A stretch of 64,000 nt of DNA from Streptococcus parasanguinis. GTDB lineage: Bacteria; Bacillota; Bacilli; Lactobacillales; Streptococcaceae. Below are positions 53,289-64,000 of the stretch, in pieces (the stretch's first letter is position 1; each line of letters begins with the position of its first letter). The stretch lies in the NCBI RefSeq assembly GCF_031582885.1, contig NZ_CP133988.1, positions 1,123,501-1,187,500 on the forward strand, in the 5' to 3' direction. The notes below the pieces were generated by a model. The model saw only the letters and a list, made by a program, of their open reading frames with translations. It was not told where the DNA came from and searched no databases. A program made the translations under genes and the position numbers.

Positions 53289-55034
53289 ATGATTCGATCC
53301 TTAATTTCCGAGATCAAAGAATTCAAGAAGCCCTCGATTTTGGCTTCCTTGTTCATGGTCTTTGAAGTCATGTTTGAGATTTCGATTCCCTTTGTCATGG
53401 CGAGTCTTTTGGACCAAGGTGTTCAACAAAGAAACATGAACAATATTTTGTTTTACGGTGGGCTCATGCTGGTCTGTGCCTTTCTCTCCCTCTTTTGTGG
53501 GATGCAGTCTGCCCGTTATGGCGCCTATGCATCGGCTGGTTTTGCCAAAAACCTTCGTCGGGCCATTTTCAAAAAGGTTCAAACCTTCTCATTTGAGAGT
53601 ATTGATCAGTTCTCATCAGGTGGGTTAGTCACTCGGATGATGACGGACGTGACCAATGTGCAAAATGCCTATCAAATGGTGATCCGGATCTGTGTACGGG
53701 CACCGCTCAATTTGATCTTTGCCATCGTGGCTTGTTTCATGATCAATGCGGAAATGGCCATGATCTTTGTCTATGTGACCATCTTTTTGGCAGCTGTCTT
53801 AAGCATTATCATGAAGATTGTGTATCCGCTCTTCACAGAAGTATTTGAAGCTTATGACAATCTCAACAACAGCATTCAAGAAAACATCACCAATATGCGA
53901 GTGGTGAAGTCCTACGTTAAGGAAGCAGATGAAACCGTTAAATTCAAAAAAGCTTCACGCCGGATTTATAACATGTTTATGAAGGCTATCCGTGTCGTTG
54001 TCTTGAGTAGCCCAGCTATGATGCTTTCCATGTATGCTTCTTTCCTTTTGATTTCTTGGATCGGGGCTCATCTGATCGTTGGTGGTCAACTCTCTACTGG
54101 GAATTTGACTTCTATGTTTAGCTACACCATGACCATTCTCATGTCGCTCATGATGTTTATGATGATCTTTGTCATGTTGTCGATTTCTATGGCCTCTGTC
54201 GAGCGGATCAATGAAGTCTTGACGACCAAAACGACGATTGACTCTCCAGAAAATGGGATCAAAGAAGTTGCTGATGGATCCATCAACTTTGAGGATGTGA
54301 CTTTTGCTTATACCGATGAAAATGGCGACAAGACCCATGTCTTACAAGGGATTAATCTTTCCATTCGTTCAGGGGAAGTGATTGGTATCTTGGGAGGAAC
54401 AGGATCAGGAAAATCAAGCTTGGTTCAGTTGATTCCTCGTCTCTATGATGTCGAGTCTGGTCGGGTGACAGTAGCAGGCCACGATGTCAAAGAATACGAT
54501 CTTGATTCCCTTCGTAAGCAAGTGGCCATGGTTCTTCAGACCAATGTCCTTTTCTCTGGTACGATTAAAGAAAATATGCGCTGGGGAAATAAAGAGGCGA
54601 CGGATGAAGAGATCATTGCAGCTTGTAAGATTGCCCAAGCCGATGAATTTATCCAAGATTTCAAAGAGGGCTATGATACCATGATTGAGCGTGGGGGATC
54701 CAACGTCTCTGGTGGGCAACGCCAGCGTCTCTGTATCGCGCGTGCCCTTCTCATGAATCCGAAGATCTTGATCTTGGATGATTCGACTTCAGCGGTCGAC
54801 ACCAAGACAGATAGTTTGATCCGTCAAGGATTGGCAACCAGCTTGAAAGATACTACCAAAATCATCATTGGTCAACGGATTTCCTCTATTCAAGATGCAG
54901 ATCGCATCATCGTGATGAATGATGGCCAAATCGATGCGATCGGTCGTCACGAGGAATTGCTTGCGACCAATGCCATCTACCAAGAAGTATATGAAATGCA
55001 AACGCAAGGGAAAGGAGAAGCAGATGAAAACTAA
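53289..55034 (+). CDS. Heterodimeric ABC exporter subunit 1 (degenerate ATP site)
   Basis: 581 residues: six membrane helices (about 1-310) fused to an ATP-binding domain. Walker A is GGTGSGKSS near residue 375 and the signature is VSGGQRQRLCIARAL near 475. Walker B reads ILILDDSTS, where the catalytic Glu is replaced by Asp, a standard sign of the non-catalytic site in heterodimeric exporters such as the BmrCD, EfrCD and YheHI types. GGAGG lies 5 bases before the ATG at 53289. It overlaps subunit 2 by 11 bases. Drug or peptide export is likely; the substrate is unknown. Confidence 0.92.
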   Translation: MIRSLISEIKEFKKPSILASLFMVFEVMFEISIPFVMASLLDQGVQQRNMNNILFYGGLMLVCAFLSLFCGMQSARYGAYASAGFAKNLRRAIFKKVQTFSFESIDQFSSGGLVTRMMTDVTNVQNAYQMVIRICVRAPLNLIFAIVACFMINAEMAMIFVYVTIFLAAVLSIIMKIVYPLFTEVFEAYDNLNNSIQENITNMRVVKSYVKEADETVKFKKASRRIYNMFMKAIRVVVLSSPAMMLSMYASFLLISWIGAHLIVGGQLSTGNLTSMFSYTMTILMSLMMFMMIFVMLSISMASVERINEVLTTKTTIDSPENGIKEVADGSINFEDVTFAYTDENGDKTHVLQGINLSIRSGEVIGILGGTGSGKSSLVQLIPRLYDVESGRVTVAGHDVKEYDLDSLRKQVAMVLQTNVLFSGTIKENMRWGNKEATDEEIIAACKIAQADEFIQDFKEGYDTMIERGGSNVSGGQRQRLCIARALLMNPKILILDDSTSAVDTKTDSLIRQGLATSLKDTTKIIIGQRISSIQDADRIIVMNDGQIDAIGRHEELLATNAIYQEVYEMQTQGKGEADEN

Positions 55035-56892
55035 GAAAAAAGCAAATCTAGGCTCCATCCTTCGCCTGCTGGACTTCCTTTGGAAAAACTACAAGGTATC
55101 CTTGATTGTTTCCTTTATCTTAATCATTCTATCGTCTCTTGCGACGGTCAATGTGACAGCTTCGATTCAGTCCTTGGTCGATGTCTATGTGGAGCCTATG
55201 CTAAAGTCAAACAGCCATGATTTTGGACCGCTCTTGTCCTTCTTGACACGGGTTGGTTTGATCTGTTTGATCGGGGTACTTGCCAACTATGGATTTACCT
55301 TGATTATGGCGACTGTTTCACAAGATTCACTTAGAAGTCTTCGAAATCAGTTGTTTGCCCGCATGCAAAAACTGCCGGTACGTTACTTTGATACCCACCA
55401 ACACGGGGACATCATGTCTATCTATACCAATGATATTGATGCTCTTCGCCAAGCGATTGAACAATCCATTCCTCAACTCTTATCCTCAGCGATTACCATC
55501 CTTGGGGTAACGATTACCATGCTGACGGTTAGTCCACTCTTGTTCTTGATTGTTCTCTTCATGGTTATCGTCATGGTCTTTATCATCAAGGATGTTTCTG
55601 GCAAGTCAGGTCGTTACTTTGGCGCCCAACAAAAGAACTTGGGGATTGAGAACGGCTTTATTGAAGAAATGATGTCTGGTCAAAAAGTGGTCAAGGCCTT
55701 TGTGCATGAAAGAGAAAGCATTGAGGATTTTGATCGGATCAATGACCAACTCTTTGAGTCTTCGTACCAGGCCAACCGCTATGCCAATGTTCTCATGCCA
55801 ATTCTTGGGAACTTGGGAAATGTTTCCTTTGTTCTGACAGCCTTGATCGGGGGACTCTTTGCGCTAAACGGCGTCGGTGGTTTAACCATTGGTGGTCTTA
55901 TGGCCTTTCTGCAATTGAACCGTTCCTTTACAGGTCCGATTGCCCAGGTCTCTCAACAATTGAACTTTGTCCTCATGGCCTTGGCTGGTGGAGATCGTGT
56001 CTTTGATCTCTTGGATGAAGAAGAAGAAGTCGACCAAGGAAAAGTGACGCTGGTCAATTATGAACTGGTCGATGGAGAAATGGTCGAAACTGATCAGAAA
56101 ACCAACAAATGGGCTTGGAAACACCCACGTCCAAATGGGGATTACCAGCTTGTTAAGATGGTTGGAAATGTGGTCTTTGATGATGTTGATTTCTCTTATG
56201 ATGGGAAGAAACAAATCCTTCATGGCATCAACTTGTACGCGGATAAAGGTCAAAAAGTGGCCTTTGTCGGAGCGACTGGTGCAGGAAAGACAACCATCAC
56301 CAACTTGATCAACCGCTTCTATGACATCCAGTCAGGAATGATCACCTATGATGGAATCGATATTAAATTGATTGAGAAAGATTCTCTTCGTCGTTCCCTC
56401 GGAATCGTTCTTCAAGATACCCACTTATTCACTGGTACGATTGCGGAAAACATCGCTTACGGTCGTGCTGATGCAACACGGGAAGAAATCCTTGAAGCAG
56501 CTCGAATTGCCAATGTGGATTCCTTTGTCAAGCACTTGGATCAGGGCTATGAAACAGTCTTGACGGATGATGGGGCTGGCCTATCTAATGGTCAACGACA
56601 ATTGATCGCCATTGCCCGTGCAGCCCTAGCCAATGCGCCTGTTTTGATTCTGGACGAAGCGACGTCTTCTATTGACTCACGGACAGAGAAGATGGTGCAA
56701 GAAGGGATGGACCGCTTGATGGAAGGCCGGACAGTCTTTGTCATTGCCCACCGTCTATCGACAATTGTCAATTCCGATGTGATCATGGTGATGGACCACG
56801 GACGTATCATCGAACGAGGCAACCATGCTTCCTTGATGGCAGAACGTGGCACCTATTACCGCCTCTACACCGGTGGACTTGAAATTGATTAA
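55024..56892 (+). CDS. Heterodimeric ABC exporter subunit 2 (catalytic ATP site)
   Basis: 622 residues: six membrane helices (about 1-325), then a charged insert of about 40 residues before the nucleotide-binding domain (EEEEVDQGKVTLVNYEL to KHPRPNGDYQLVK), which is characteristic of the longer partner. Walker A is GATGAGKTTI near 425, Walker B is the canonical VLILDEATSS, but the signature is LSNGQRQL (Asn for Gly), so the pair makes one normal and one degenerate site. The start at 55024 follows AAAGGAGAAGC and lies within the end of subunit 1; longer in-frame starts (54919) are inside that gene. Confidence 0.92.
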   Translation: MKTKKKANLGSILRLLDFLWKNYKVSLIVSFILIILSSLATVNVTASIQSLVDVYVEPMLKSNSHDFGPLLSFLTRVGLICLIGVLANYGFTLIMATVSQDSLRSLRNQLFARMQKLPVRYFDTHQHGDIMSIYTNDIDALRQAIEQSIPQLLSSAITILGVTITMLTVSPLLFLIVLFMVIVMVFIIKDVSGKSGRYFGAQQKNLGIENGFIEEMMSGQKVVKAFVHERESIEDFDRINDQLFESSYQANRYANVLMPILGNLGNVSFVLTALIGGLFALNGVGGLTIGGLMAFLQLNRSFTGPIAQVSQQLNFVLMALAGGDRVFDLLDEEEEVDQGKVTLVNYELVDGEMVETDQKTNKWAWKHPRPNGDYQLVKMVGNVVFDDVDFSYDGKKQILHGINLYADKGQKVAFVGATGAGKTTITNLINRFYDIQSGMITYDGIDIKLIEKDSLRRSLGIVLQDTHLFTGTIAENIAYGRADATREEILEAARIANVDSFVKHLDQGYETVLTDDGAGLSNGQRQLIAIARAALANAPVLILDEATSSIDSRTEKMVQEGMDRLMEGRTVFVIAHRLSTIVNSDVIMVMDHGRIIERGNHASLMAERGTYYRLYTGGLEID

Positions 56893-56896
56893 TAAT

Positions 56897-56928
56897 AAAA
56901 AAAGCTTGAGCGTTGGCTCAGGCTTTTT
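56897..56928. terminator. Bidirectional terminator
   Basis: AAAAAGCTTGAG and CTCAGGCTTTTT arms with A/T tracts on both sides, between convergent operons. Confidence 0.85.
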
Positions 56929-56930
56929 GC

Positions 56931-57413
56931 TTATTTCTCAAGTAATTCTTGGATCAAGTCTTCCATGGCAGCTGGCTCTGTTTTGGAGGAGAAGCGTTGG
57001 GCGACTTGGCCTTGTCGGTCGATGACAAATTTTGCAAAGTTCCATTCGATGCGTTTGCCTAGTGGCCCGGCTACTTGGTTTTTGAGCCAGTCATAAAGAG
57101 GAAGGGCTTCTTTACCATTAACCTTGGCTTTAGCGAATCGTGGGAAGGTGGTCTGGTAGTTGAGGCTACAGAAGCTATTGATTTCATCTGCAGTTCCTGG
57201 TGCCTGCCCCATGAATTGGTTGCAGGGAATGTCTAGGATTTCCAGCCCCTTTTCCTGGTAGCGCAGGTAGAGATCTTGCAATCCTTGGTATTGCGGGGTC
57301 AAGCCACAGCCTGTTGCTGTATTGACCACGATGAGGACCTTACCTTGGTAGTGAGAAAGGGGAATCTCCTCTCCTTGTTGGTTTTCTAAAGAAAAATCAT
57401 AAATGCTGGTCAT
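56931..57413 (-). CDS. gpo: Glutathione peroxidase (thioredoxin-fold, Cys type)
   Basis: 160-residue peroxidase that reduces hydroperoxides with thiols. The peroxidatic Cys is in NTATGCGLTPQY near residue 36 (Cys, not selenocysteine), the Gln is in QFMGQAPG near 70 and the Trp/Asn pair is in IEWNFAKFVID near 124. A second Cys (IPCNQF) is where monomeric glutathione peroxidases that use thioredoxin keep a conserved Cys. No signal peptide. It is a leftward single gene sharing a terminator with the ABC exporter. Confidence 0.92.
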   Translation of the reverse strand: MTSIYDFSLENQQGEEIPLSHYQGKVLIVVNTATGCGLTPQYQGLQDLYLRYQEKGLEILDIPCNQFMGQAPGTADEINSFCSLNYQTTFPRFAKAKVNGKEALPLYDWLKNQVAGPLGKRIEWNFAKFVIDRQGQVAQRFSSKTEPAAMEDLIQELLEK

Positions 57414-57515
57414 AGGTGGTATCCTTTCTGTCTCTTCAACTTTTATTGTAGCACAAATCTTCTAAAATTGGGCCAAGAGGAGCATGACTTCTTGCTTTAG
57501 TCCCTCCTGTGAAAA

Positions 57516-57524
57516 TGATATAAT
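57516..57524 (+). promoter_or_regulatory. Extended -10 promoter of rexBA
   Basis: TGA TATAAT lies 48 bases before rexB; AAAAGGAG and a further spacer precede the ATG. Confidence 0.55.
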
Positions 57525-57572
57525 AAGAAGATAACAAGCTCTCAAGAAAATGCCAAAAGGAGAACGGATCGG

Positions 57573-60500
57573 ATGAAATTACTCTATACGGATGTTCGGA
57601 CCCCCTTGACCCAGGTCCTGACACAAGAAGCCGTAGGGTTAGTAGAAGATGGCAAGCGTGTGTTTTACATTGCCCCCAACTCTCTTTCCTTTGAAAAAGA
57701 AGCCAAGGTCTTGTCCTATCTAGGAGGTCAGGCTTCTTTTGCCATTACCGTCACGCGCTTTGCCCAAATGGCCCGTTATTTCATCCTGAACCAGGTCTTT
57801 GAGGAGCAACCCTTAGATGACATCGGTCTCGGCATGCTATTTTATAAAGCTCTTTCCCAGATGAAGGACCAGGATCTCAAAGTTTACGGGGCTCTGCGCA
57901 AGGATCCTCAGTTTATCCAGCAACTGGTCCAGCTCTATCATGAATTGCAGACAGCCCAGATGGATTTTACAGATTTGGAGTTGCTCGAGGAAGCTGAAAA
58001 AAGAGAGGACCTCTTGGCGATTTTTGAAGCGGTCTCTGAGATGCTGGTCCAGCACCGGTATGAATCCCAGTCCAAGATCGCCTTTTTCCTCAATCAGGTT
58101 GAAGAAGGACAGCTGGAAGAGCAATTACAGGATGTGGCGATCGTTGTCGATGGCTTCACGCGTTTTTCTGCGGAAGAAGAGGCCTTGATTAGTCTCCTTC
58201 ACCGAAAAGGAGTGGAGATTGTCATCGGGGTCTATACCAGTGAAAAAGCCTATCGGGCAAGCTTTAGAGAGGGCAATCTTTACCAGGCCAGTGTTGACTT
58301 TCTCCTTCAGCTGGCAAAGACTTTTGAGATACAGCCTCAGTATTGTGGGCAAGCGATCGAAGACTCTTTTAGTCGCATTACCCGCATGCTAGAAGCGCGC
58401 TACGATTTTTCACAAGTAGAAGATGAGCTGGAGGACCAAGATCGAACCGCTGTTCAACTCTGGCAAACCAACACGCAAAAAGAAGAGTTGGAATTTGTTG
58501 CCAAATCCATCCGTCAGCGTCTTCATGATGGGGCCCGCTATCGGGATATTCGGGTCTTGTTAGGCGATGTGGAAGCTTATCAACTGCAACTCAAGACCAT
58601 TTTTGATCAGTATCAGATCCCCTTTTACTTGGGACGAAGTGAAGCTATGGTCCACCATCCCTTGATTCAGGTCATTGAATCGCTAGGGCGGATCAAACAG
58701 TTCAATTACCAGACAGAAGATGTCATCAATCTATTGAAAACGGGTCTGTATAGTGATCTGACGCAAGCAGAAGTCGATGCTTTTGAGCAATACCTTCGCT
58801 TTGCGGAAGTAAAGGGTGCTACAAAATTTCACAAGCCTTTTACTAGCAATCGTCAGGGCAAGTTTAATTTGGAAAAGCTTAATACTCTCCGAGAACGTGT
58901 CGTAGAACCTCTAGTCCCTTTCTTTTCACAACGCAAACAAAAGGTGACCCAACTCTTAACCGCCTTTACAGAGTTTCTGCAAGAGGCTCAGCTTTCTCAG
59001 AACCTACAAGCTTTGATCAAGGATCTATCCTTGGAGGAGCAGGAGCGCTATGATCAAGTCTGGAAGGCCTTCCTTCATGTCTTAGAAGAGTTGAACTTGG
59101 TCTTTGAGGACCAAGAGCTGACAGTGGATGACTTTTTGGCCCTCCTCTTATCGGGGATGCAATTGTCACAATACCGGACAGTTCCTGCTACGGTCGATGT
59201 AGTCACGGTTCAGTCCTATGACTTGATTGAACCCTTGACAGCGCCTTACGTCTACGCGATCGGGCTGACCCAGGAGCGTTTTCCAAAGATCGCTCAGAAC
59301 ACCTCTCTACTCAGTGAAGAAGAGCGCCAGCAGCTCAATGAGGCCACCCAAGAAGGAGCAGAGCTCCAGGTGGTGACCAGCGAAAATCTCAAGAAAAATC
59401 GCTTTGTGGCAGTTTCGCTCCTCAATGCGGCGACCAACCAACTGGTCCTATCGGCTCCTAGCTTAGTCAATGAAATGAAAGACAGTGTCTCTCCTTACCT
59501 TGTCGAATTGACCAAGGAACCTATTGCCATCGAGTGGACGACCAAACAAGCCCAAGCTTCGAGTGATGACATTGGGACCTACCGAGCCCTCTTAGCGCGC
59601 GTGATCGAACTCCATCAAGAGGAGATCGCTAGTGAGTTGTCTGCTGAAGAAGCCAGCTTTTGGGGTGTGGCGGTACGGGTTTTGCGCAAAAAATTAGCCG
59701 CTGAAGGCATCCAGATTCCTCAGATTTCAACGGAATTAAAGAGCCGTCAGCTTCAGTCGGATACGCTTCAAGCGCTCTATCCAGAGGGCAAAGCCTTGAC
59801 CTTATCCGCTTCTGCCTTGAATGAATACTACAAGCACCAGTATGCCTTTTATCTGCGCTATGTCTTGGGCTTACAAGAGGATGAAACCATCCGGCCAGAC
59901 GCTCGCAGTCATGGGAATTTTCTGCACCGGATCTTTGAAAAAGTCTTAAAAGATGGCTCCGATCAAGCGTTTGATCGGCGTTTAAACGAGGCGATTCGAG
60001 AAACCAGCCAAGAAGCTGAGTTCCAGCAATTGTATGGAGAAAGTGGAGAGACCGAGTTTATTCGTCAGTTGCTTCTTGATACCGCGAAAAAGACAGGGCG
60101 TGTCCTCGCCCAGCAAAATGGGATCGAGACCATCGGTGAGGAGACCCTCTTTGGCGGAAGCACCCATACCTCTTATCCATTGTCCGATGGCCGTCTCCTG
60201 CAGCTACGAGGCAAGGTGGACCGCATTGATCAATTGAGGGATCGGGGAGCCCTCGGAGTCGTGGACTACAAGTCCAGTCTGACGCAGTTCCACTATGACA
60301 AGTTCTTCAATGGACTGAATTCTCAATTGCCGACCTATCTTTCTGCCATTCAGGATTTGAAGGAATACCAAGAGGAGCAGGGGATTTTCGGAGCCATGTA
60401 TTTGGAAATGGGAGATCCTTTAGTGGATCTGAAAAAGACCAAGACAGTAGAGGATGCCATCAACCAAACCATGAAAAGTCAACAGTACAAGGGGCTCTTT

Positions 60501-60839
60501 ATGGCAGATCAGGCGCCTTATCTGGGCGAGGCCTATGATAAGAACAAGGCCATGATGCTGAGTAAGGAAGAACTAGACTTGCTTCTCTTGTACAACGCTT
60601 ATCTTTATAAAACAGCAGCAGAAGGGATTCTCAAGGGGCAATTTGCCATCAATCCCTATAGTGAAAATGGGCGCAATATCGCACCATTCGTGGAGCAGTT
60701 TAAATCCATCACGGGATTTGAAGCGGATCGTCACCTAGGTCAGGCACGATTCTTGACCAAACTAGACCAAAAAGGAATACGCGGTGAAAAGGTGAAAGCC
60801 GCTTGGATCGAGAAGATGAAGGAGGTCTTGAACAAATGA
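57573..60839 (+). CDS. rexB: ATP-dependent nuclease subunit RexB (AddB)
   Basis: 1088-residue subunit of the RexAB (AddAB-type) end-processing helicase-nuclease, which resects double-strand breaks for RecA. The N-terminal part is helicase-like ([15 protein letters not shown], with a poor Walker A, as in the streptococcal group). The C-terminal RecB-type nuclease motif GVVDYKSS is near residue 895, preceded by [12 protein letters not shown]. The four-cysteine Fe-S signature of B. subtilis AddB is absent, as is usual for RexB. It overlaps rexA by 4 bases (ATGA). Confidence 0.94.
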   Translation: MKLLYTDVRTPLTQVLTQEAVGLVEDGKRVFYIAPNSLSFEKEAKVLSYLGGQASFAITVTRFAQMARYFILNQVFEEQPLDDIGLGMLFYKALSQMKDQDLKVYGALRKDPQFIQQLVQLYHELQTAQMDFTDLELLEEAEKREDLLAIFEAVSEMLVQHRYESQSKIAFFLNQVEEGQLEEQLQDVAIVVDGFTRFSAEEEALISLLHRKGVEIVIGVYTSEKAYRASFREGNLYQASVDFLLQLAKTFEIQPQYCGQAIEDSFSRITRMLEARYDFSQVEDELEDQDRTAVQLWQTNTQKEELEFVAKSIRQRLHDGARYRDIRVLLGDVEAYQLQLKTIFDQYQIPFYLGRSEAMVHHPLIQVIESLGRIKQFNYQTEDVINLLKTGLYSDLTQAEVDAFEQYLRFAEVKGATKFHKPFTSNRQGKFNLEKLNTLRERVVEPLVPFFSQRKQKVTQLLTAFTEFLQEAQLSQNLQALIKDLSLEEQERYDQVWKAFLHVLEELNLVFEDQELTVDDFLALLLSGMQLSQYRTVPATVDVVTVQSYDLIEPLTAPYVYAIGLTQERFPKIAQNTSLLSEEERQQLNEATQEGAELQVVTSENLKKNRFVAVSLLNAATNQLVLSAPSLVNEMKDSVSPYLVELTKEPIAIEWTTKQAQASSDDIGTYRALLARVIELHQEEIASELSAEEASFWGVAVRVLRKKLAAEGIQIPQISTELKSRQLQSDTLQALYPEGKALTLSASALNEYYKHQYAFYLRYVLGLQEDETIRPDARSHGNFLHRIFEKVLKDGSDQAFDRRLNEAIRETSQEAEFQQLYGESGETEFIRQLLLDTAKKTGRVLAQQNGIETIGEETLFGGSTHTSYPLSDGRLLQLRGKVDRIDQLRDRGALGVVDYKSSLTQFHYDKFFNGLNSQLPTYLSAIQDLKEYQEEQGIFGAMYLEMGDPLVDLKKTKTVEDAINQTMKSQQYKGLFMADQAPYLGEAYDKNKAMMLSKEELDLLLLYNAYLYKTAAEGILKGQFAINPYSENGRNIAPFVEQFKSITGFEADRHLGQARFLTKLDQKGIRGEKVKAAWIEKMKEVLNK

Positions 60840-63800
60840 TCAAACAAGCATTTTTGACAAGAGAAGAAATCAAGGCCCTTCAGGCCCAAGAGGCAGCTTC
60901 TACCAAAGAGCAAAAGCGGACGCCAGAACAGATCGATGCCATCTATAGTTCGGGCACCAATATCTTGGTGTCGGCTTCTGCTGGTTCAGGAAAGACCTTT
61001 GTCATGGTGCAGCGGATACTGGATCAGATGCAGCGTGGCATTTCGATTAAGGAGCTCTTTATCTCGACCTTTACGGTCAAGGCAGCAGGAGAGCTCAAGG
61101 AGCGTTTGGAAAGTGAACTTGGAAAAGCCCTTCAAGCGAGCGATGATCCAGAGCTCAAGCAACACCTAGCCCGTCAAATCGCAGATGTCGCCACCAGCGA
61201 TATCGGAACCATGGACTCCTTTACCCAAAAGGTCCTAACGCGCTATGGCTATTTGCTTGGGTTGGCGCCTCAGTTTAGGATTTTACAAAACGCTAGTGAG
61301 CAACGCCTCTTACAAAATGAAGTCTTTCAAGCTGTTTTTGACCGCTATTACCAGGGGGAAAACCAAGAAGCCTTTGTGCAGATGGTCAAGAATTTCACGG
61401 GACAGCGCAAAAATTTAACCTTGTTTAAAGAACAGATCTACCAGATCTATGACTTTCTTCAGTCGACCAGTGATCCGGAGAAATGGCTGGAAGAGCATTT
61501 CCTAAAAGGTTATGAGGAGACTGATTTTGAACAGGTTGAAGGCGATCTGATGGAGAGCATCCAGCAGGCCCTTTATGAGGCAGAAAGCTTTTTTGCCTTT
61601 CATTTGTCCAATGAGGGCCAAGCATTTGGCAAGGCCAAATATTTGGAAGCTGTCGAAGAGGTGCTCGATCAGATTGGAAGCCTGACAGGTAGTGTCAATA
61701 AAGAGCAACTGACCTCTGTCCTAAAGGCGGTCGTGGCGATTAGTCGGGCTTCAAATGGGGGAGCCTTGACCAACAGGGCTCGAAAAGAAGAACTGAAAGA
61801 CTTAGTCACGGCTTATAATCAGGATAAAACCATACATATCAATCGCCTCAGAGACTTGGAAAATCAGCTCTATCAGCTGGAATTTCAACAAGCCTTCCAC
61901 CAAGAAGAAGGCCCCATGCTCTCCTTGCTAAGGGACTTTATTAGAGACTTTGCTCGCGCTTATCTGGAGCGAAAAATCCAAGAAAAAGCTTATGAATTTG
62001 GGGATATCAGTCATTTTGCGATTCAAATTTTAGAGCAATTCCCAGAGGTGAGACAAGCCTTTCAAGAGCGTTATCATGAGGTCATGGTCGATGAGTATCA
62101 GGATACCAATCACACCCAAGAGCGGATGTTGGACTTGCTGTCAAATGGCCACAATCGCTTCATGGTGGGGGATATCAAGCAATCCATTTATCGCTTCCGT
62201 CAGGCAGATCCACAGATTTTCAATGATAAATTTAAAGCCTACCAAGAAGAAGGGGCGAAAGGGCGGTTGATCCTCCTCAAGGAAAATTTCCGTAGTCATG
62301 TGGAAGTATTAGACGCGACCAATGATGTCTTTCGCCATTTGATGGACGAAGAGGTGGGCGAGATTGACTACAATCAGACCCACTATCTGGTTGCAGGAAG
62401 CGACAAGCAGCGGATGGCCTTGCCACAACATCGGGCAGAATTTTTGCTCTATGATGGCAGCCAAGATCAGGAAGAAAAGACCGAAGACGAGGAAGCTGCC
62501 CTTGGAGTCGAGACGATTTCCAAGGGAGAAATTCTCCTTGTCATCAAAGAAATTTTGCGTCTCCATCGGGTAGAAAAAGTGCCCTTTAAAGAGATCACGC
62601 TCTTAACGGCGACTCGAACGCGAAATGATGCGATTCTGGAAGCTTTTGACCAGTACCAGATTCCGATTGTGGCAGATAGCGGACAGGCGCATTATCTTGA
62701 GTCACTGGAAGTGATGGTCATGTTGGATACCTTGCGGACCATTAACAATCCCTTGCATGATTATCCCTTAGTAGCCCTTATGAAATCCCCTATGTTTGAC
62801 TTTGATGAAGATGAGCTGGCACGGATTTCCTTGCAGACCCTTCCAGAGCAAAAGCAAGTGGCCTTCTATCACAAGGTCCAGTTAGCCCTTGAAAAGACTG
62901 CAGAGCAGGCGCGGTTGATCGATGCCAAGCTTTCAGCTAAAATCAAGAACTTCCTCAAAGTTTTATCTACTTGGCGGGCCGCTGCCAAGACCTCTTCGCT
63001 CTATGATTTGCTGTGGAAAATTTATGAGGATCGTTATTACTATGACTATGTCGGGGCCCTTCCAAATGGGGCCCAGCGCCAGGCCAACCTCTATGCCTTG
63101 ACGCTTCGGGCCAATGATTACGAGAAGGCCAGCTTTAAGGGCTTGTCGCGCTTCATTGCCATGATCGACAAGGTGATCGAAAATGAACACGATTTGGCCA
63201 GCGTCCCTCTTGCAGCACCCAAAGATGCCGTCCAGCTCATGACCGTCCATAAGAGTAAGGGGCTGGAATTCAAGTATGTCTTTATTCTCAATATGGACAA
63301 GGCCTTTAACCGTAAGGATCAATCGGGGCCAATCATTCTCAGTCGCCAAAAAGGGATTGGCTTTAAATATGTTGCGAGTCTTCCGGTTGAGACAGAGAAT
63401 CCAGCTGCTCCAGAAACCATTCGCCTGCAGATCGAAACGCCTTGCTACCAACGGAACGTGGAAGAAACAAAATTGGCTACGATTTCGGAGCAGATGCGTC
63501 TTCTTTACGTCGCCATGACACGGGCTGAGCTCAAGCTCTATCTGGTCGGAAAAGGCCGGGAGGACAAACTGCGTGATACTGATTGGGGGACCAGTCGCAA
63601 TGGCAAGCTAGATCCAGAGAAGCGAAAAGAATGGACCTCTTATCAGGACTGGCTCTTTGCTATTCAAGATGTATTTACCAAGAATACCCTAGCCTATGAC
63701 ACGCGTTTTGTGACAGACGAAGACCTGACACCAGACAAGCTGGAACCACTAGAGAAGGAGAAGGATTCCCGGCTTGATCAGCTCAAGGATGTCCGTCAGT

Positions 63801-64000
63801 CAGAGGATATTCGTCGGGCCTTGGATATCTTGGAAAATGTTGATCGGCTCAATCAGCTCTATGCTCCGGCCATTCATTTACCAAGTGTCCGTACTCCTAG
63901 TCAGATCAAGAAATTCTACGAGCCGGTCATGGATGCCAATGGCGTCCAAATCATGGATGCGAAGACTGTAACGCCTGACTTTGAGCGTCCTACTTTTGGG
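60836..64000 (+). CDS. rexA: ATP-dependent helicase/nuclease subunit RexA (AddA), partial
   Basis: UvrD-like superfamily 1 helicase with a C-terminal nuclease, the partner of RexB. The reading frame runs from ATG at 60836 ([15 protein letters not shown]) to the end of the window, 1055 codons, so about 160 residues with the nuclease motif are missing, judging from the usual length near 1216. Helicase motifs are in order: SASAGSGKT near residue 45 (I), [12 protein letters not shown] (Ia), MVDEYQDTN near 418 (II), [12 protein letters not shown] near 445 (III), ENFRSH near 485 (IV), [16 protein letters not shown] near 803 (V) and [15 protein letters not shown] near 892 (VI). All are intact. The start overlaps the rexB stop in ATGA. 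Confidence 0.95.
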   Translation, partial: MIKQAFLTREEIKALQAQEAASTKEQKRTPEQIDAIYSSGTNILVSASAGSGKTFVMVQRILDQMQRGISIKELFISTFTVKAAGELKERLESELGKALQASDDPELKQHLARQIADVATSDIGTMDSFTQKVLTRYGYLLGLAPQFRILQNASEQRLLQNEVFQAVFDRYYQGENQEAFVQMVKNFTGQRKNLTLFKEQIYQIYDFLQSTSDPEKWLEEHFLKGYEETDFEQVEGDLMESIQQALYEAESFFAFHLSNEGQAFGKAKYLEAVEEVLDQIGSLTGSVNKEQLTSVLKAVVAISRASNGGALTNRARKEELKDLVTAYNQDKTIHINRLRDLENQLYQLEFQQAFHQEEGPMLSLLRDFIRDFARAYLERKIQEKAYEFGDISHFAIQILEQFPEVRQAFQERYHEVMVDEYQDTNHTQERMLDLLSNGHNRFMVGDIKQSIYRFRQADPQIFNDKFKAYQEEGAKGRLILLKENFRSHVEVLDATNDVFRHLMDEEVGEIDYNQTHYLVAGSDKQRMALPQHRAEFLLYDGSQDQEEKTEDEEAALGVETISKGEILLVIKEILRLHRVEKVPFKEITLLTATRTRNDAILEAFDQYQIPIVADSGQAHYLESLEVMVMLDTLRTINNPLHDYPLVALMKSPMFDFDEDELARISLQTLPEQKQVAFYHKVQLALEKTAEQARLIDAKLSAKIKNFLKVLSTWRAAAKTSSLYDLLWKIYEDRYYYDYVGALPNGAQRQANLYALTLRANDYEKASFKGLSRFIAMIDKVIENEHDLASVPLAAPKDAVQLMTVHKSKGLEFKYVFILNMDKAFNRKDQSGPIILSRQKGIGFKYVASLPVETENPAAPETIRLQIETPCYQRNVEETKLATISEQMRLLYVAMTRAELKLYLVGKGREDKLRDTDWGTSRNGKLDPEKRKEWTSYQDWLFAIQDVFTKNTLAYDTRFVTDEDLTPDKLEPLEKEKDSRLDQLKDVRQSEDIRRALDILENVDRLNQLYAPAIHLPSVRTPSQIKKFYEPVMDANGVQIMDAKTVTPDFERPTFG

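Noticed and set aside
53114-53365. 83-codon reading frame before the ABC exporter
   Set aside because: It begins upstream of the promoter -10, has no ribosome-binding site, and overlaps the exporter start in another frame.

Overview
The window is 64 kb of chromosome from a low-GC Gram-positive coccus, almost certainly a viridans (mitis/sanguinis-group) Streptococcus. Support comes from murMN peptidoglycan-branching genes, ezrA, the order rodA / DJ-1 / HAD / gyrB / ezrA, a pheS-GNAT-pheT operon under a T-box, rexBA in place of recBCD, a yybP-ykoY leader before a cation ATPase, and the TrpX-type binding protein. I remember the same gene orders from pneumococcus. Species cannot be fixed by eye; a relative of S. 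parasanguinis is a guess. No rRNA, tRNA, CRISPR array, prophage or intact insertion sequence was seen.

Region 1 (1-9.7 kb): a leftward operon HD-phosphohydrolase / Cof-type HAD / murM / murN (cut by the window edge), then a rightward DUF1934 gene, a Mn-type riboswitch with its terminator, the mgtA-type P-type ATPase, an aquaporin, a hairpin-rich spacer and a leftward metallophosphoesterase. Region 2 (9.8-25 kb): prfB with its programmed frameshift, ftsEX, a metallo-beta-lactamase-fold hydrolase, dinG, a YeiH-type exporter, rodA, a DJ-1 protein, HAD-gyrB, ezrA, serB and a glycerate kinase. Region 3 (25-32 kb): a YueI-like gene, enolase, a small helical protein, 6-phosphogluconolactonase, an AI-2E-family membrane protein, a TPR protein and acetolactate decarboxylase. 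Region 4 (32-44 kb): rqcH, a tryptophan T-box in front of a lone substrate-binding protein and a ParB-like gene, a phenylalanine T-box with pheS-GNAT-pheT, and a self-regulated five-gene cassette (small membrane protein, XRE repressor, DUF3169 protein, ABC exporter).

Region 5 (43.9-49.3 kb) is the main accessory island. It is an LXG-type (type VII secretion) toxin operon with two small helical partner genes, a 534-residue LXG toxin with a C-terminal domain I do not recognise, and five tandem paralogous genes that are probably immunity proteins. The paralogs are chained by four-base stop/start overlaps, and in three junctions the codons for an acidic C-terminal tail also form the ribosome-binding site of the next gene. 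Similar terminators lie on both sides. No type VII secretion machine is encoded in the window, so it must lie elsewhere.

Region 6 (49.4-64 kb): an aldo/keto reductase, a TetR-type regulator with a double palindromic operator and its MacB-like ABC pair, a heterodimeric ABC exporter with one degenerate ATP site, glutathione peroxidase, and rexB-rexA (rexA cut by the window end). Two nearly identical 175-bp intergenic elements lie in opposite orientation at 31.8 and 52.9 kb. Five genes in the first 26 kb have an extended -10 hexamer only 6-10 bases before the start codon and no Shine-Dalgarno sequence, which suggests leaderless mRNAs.
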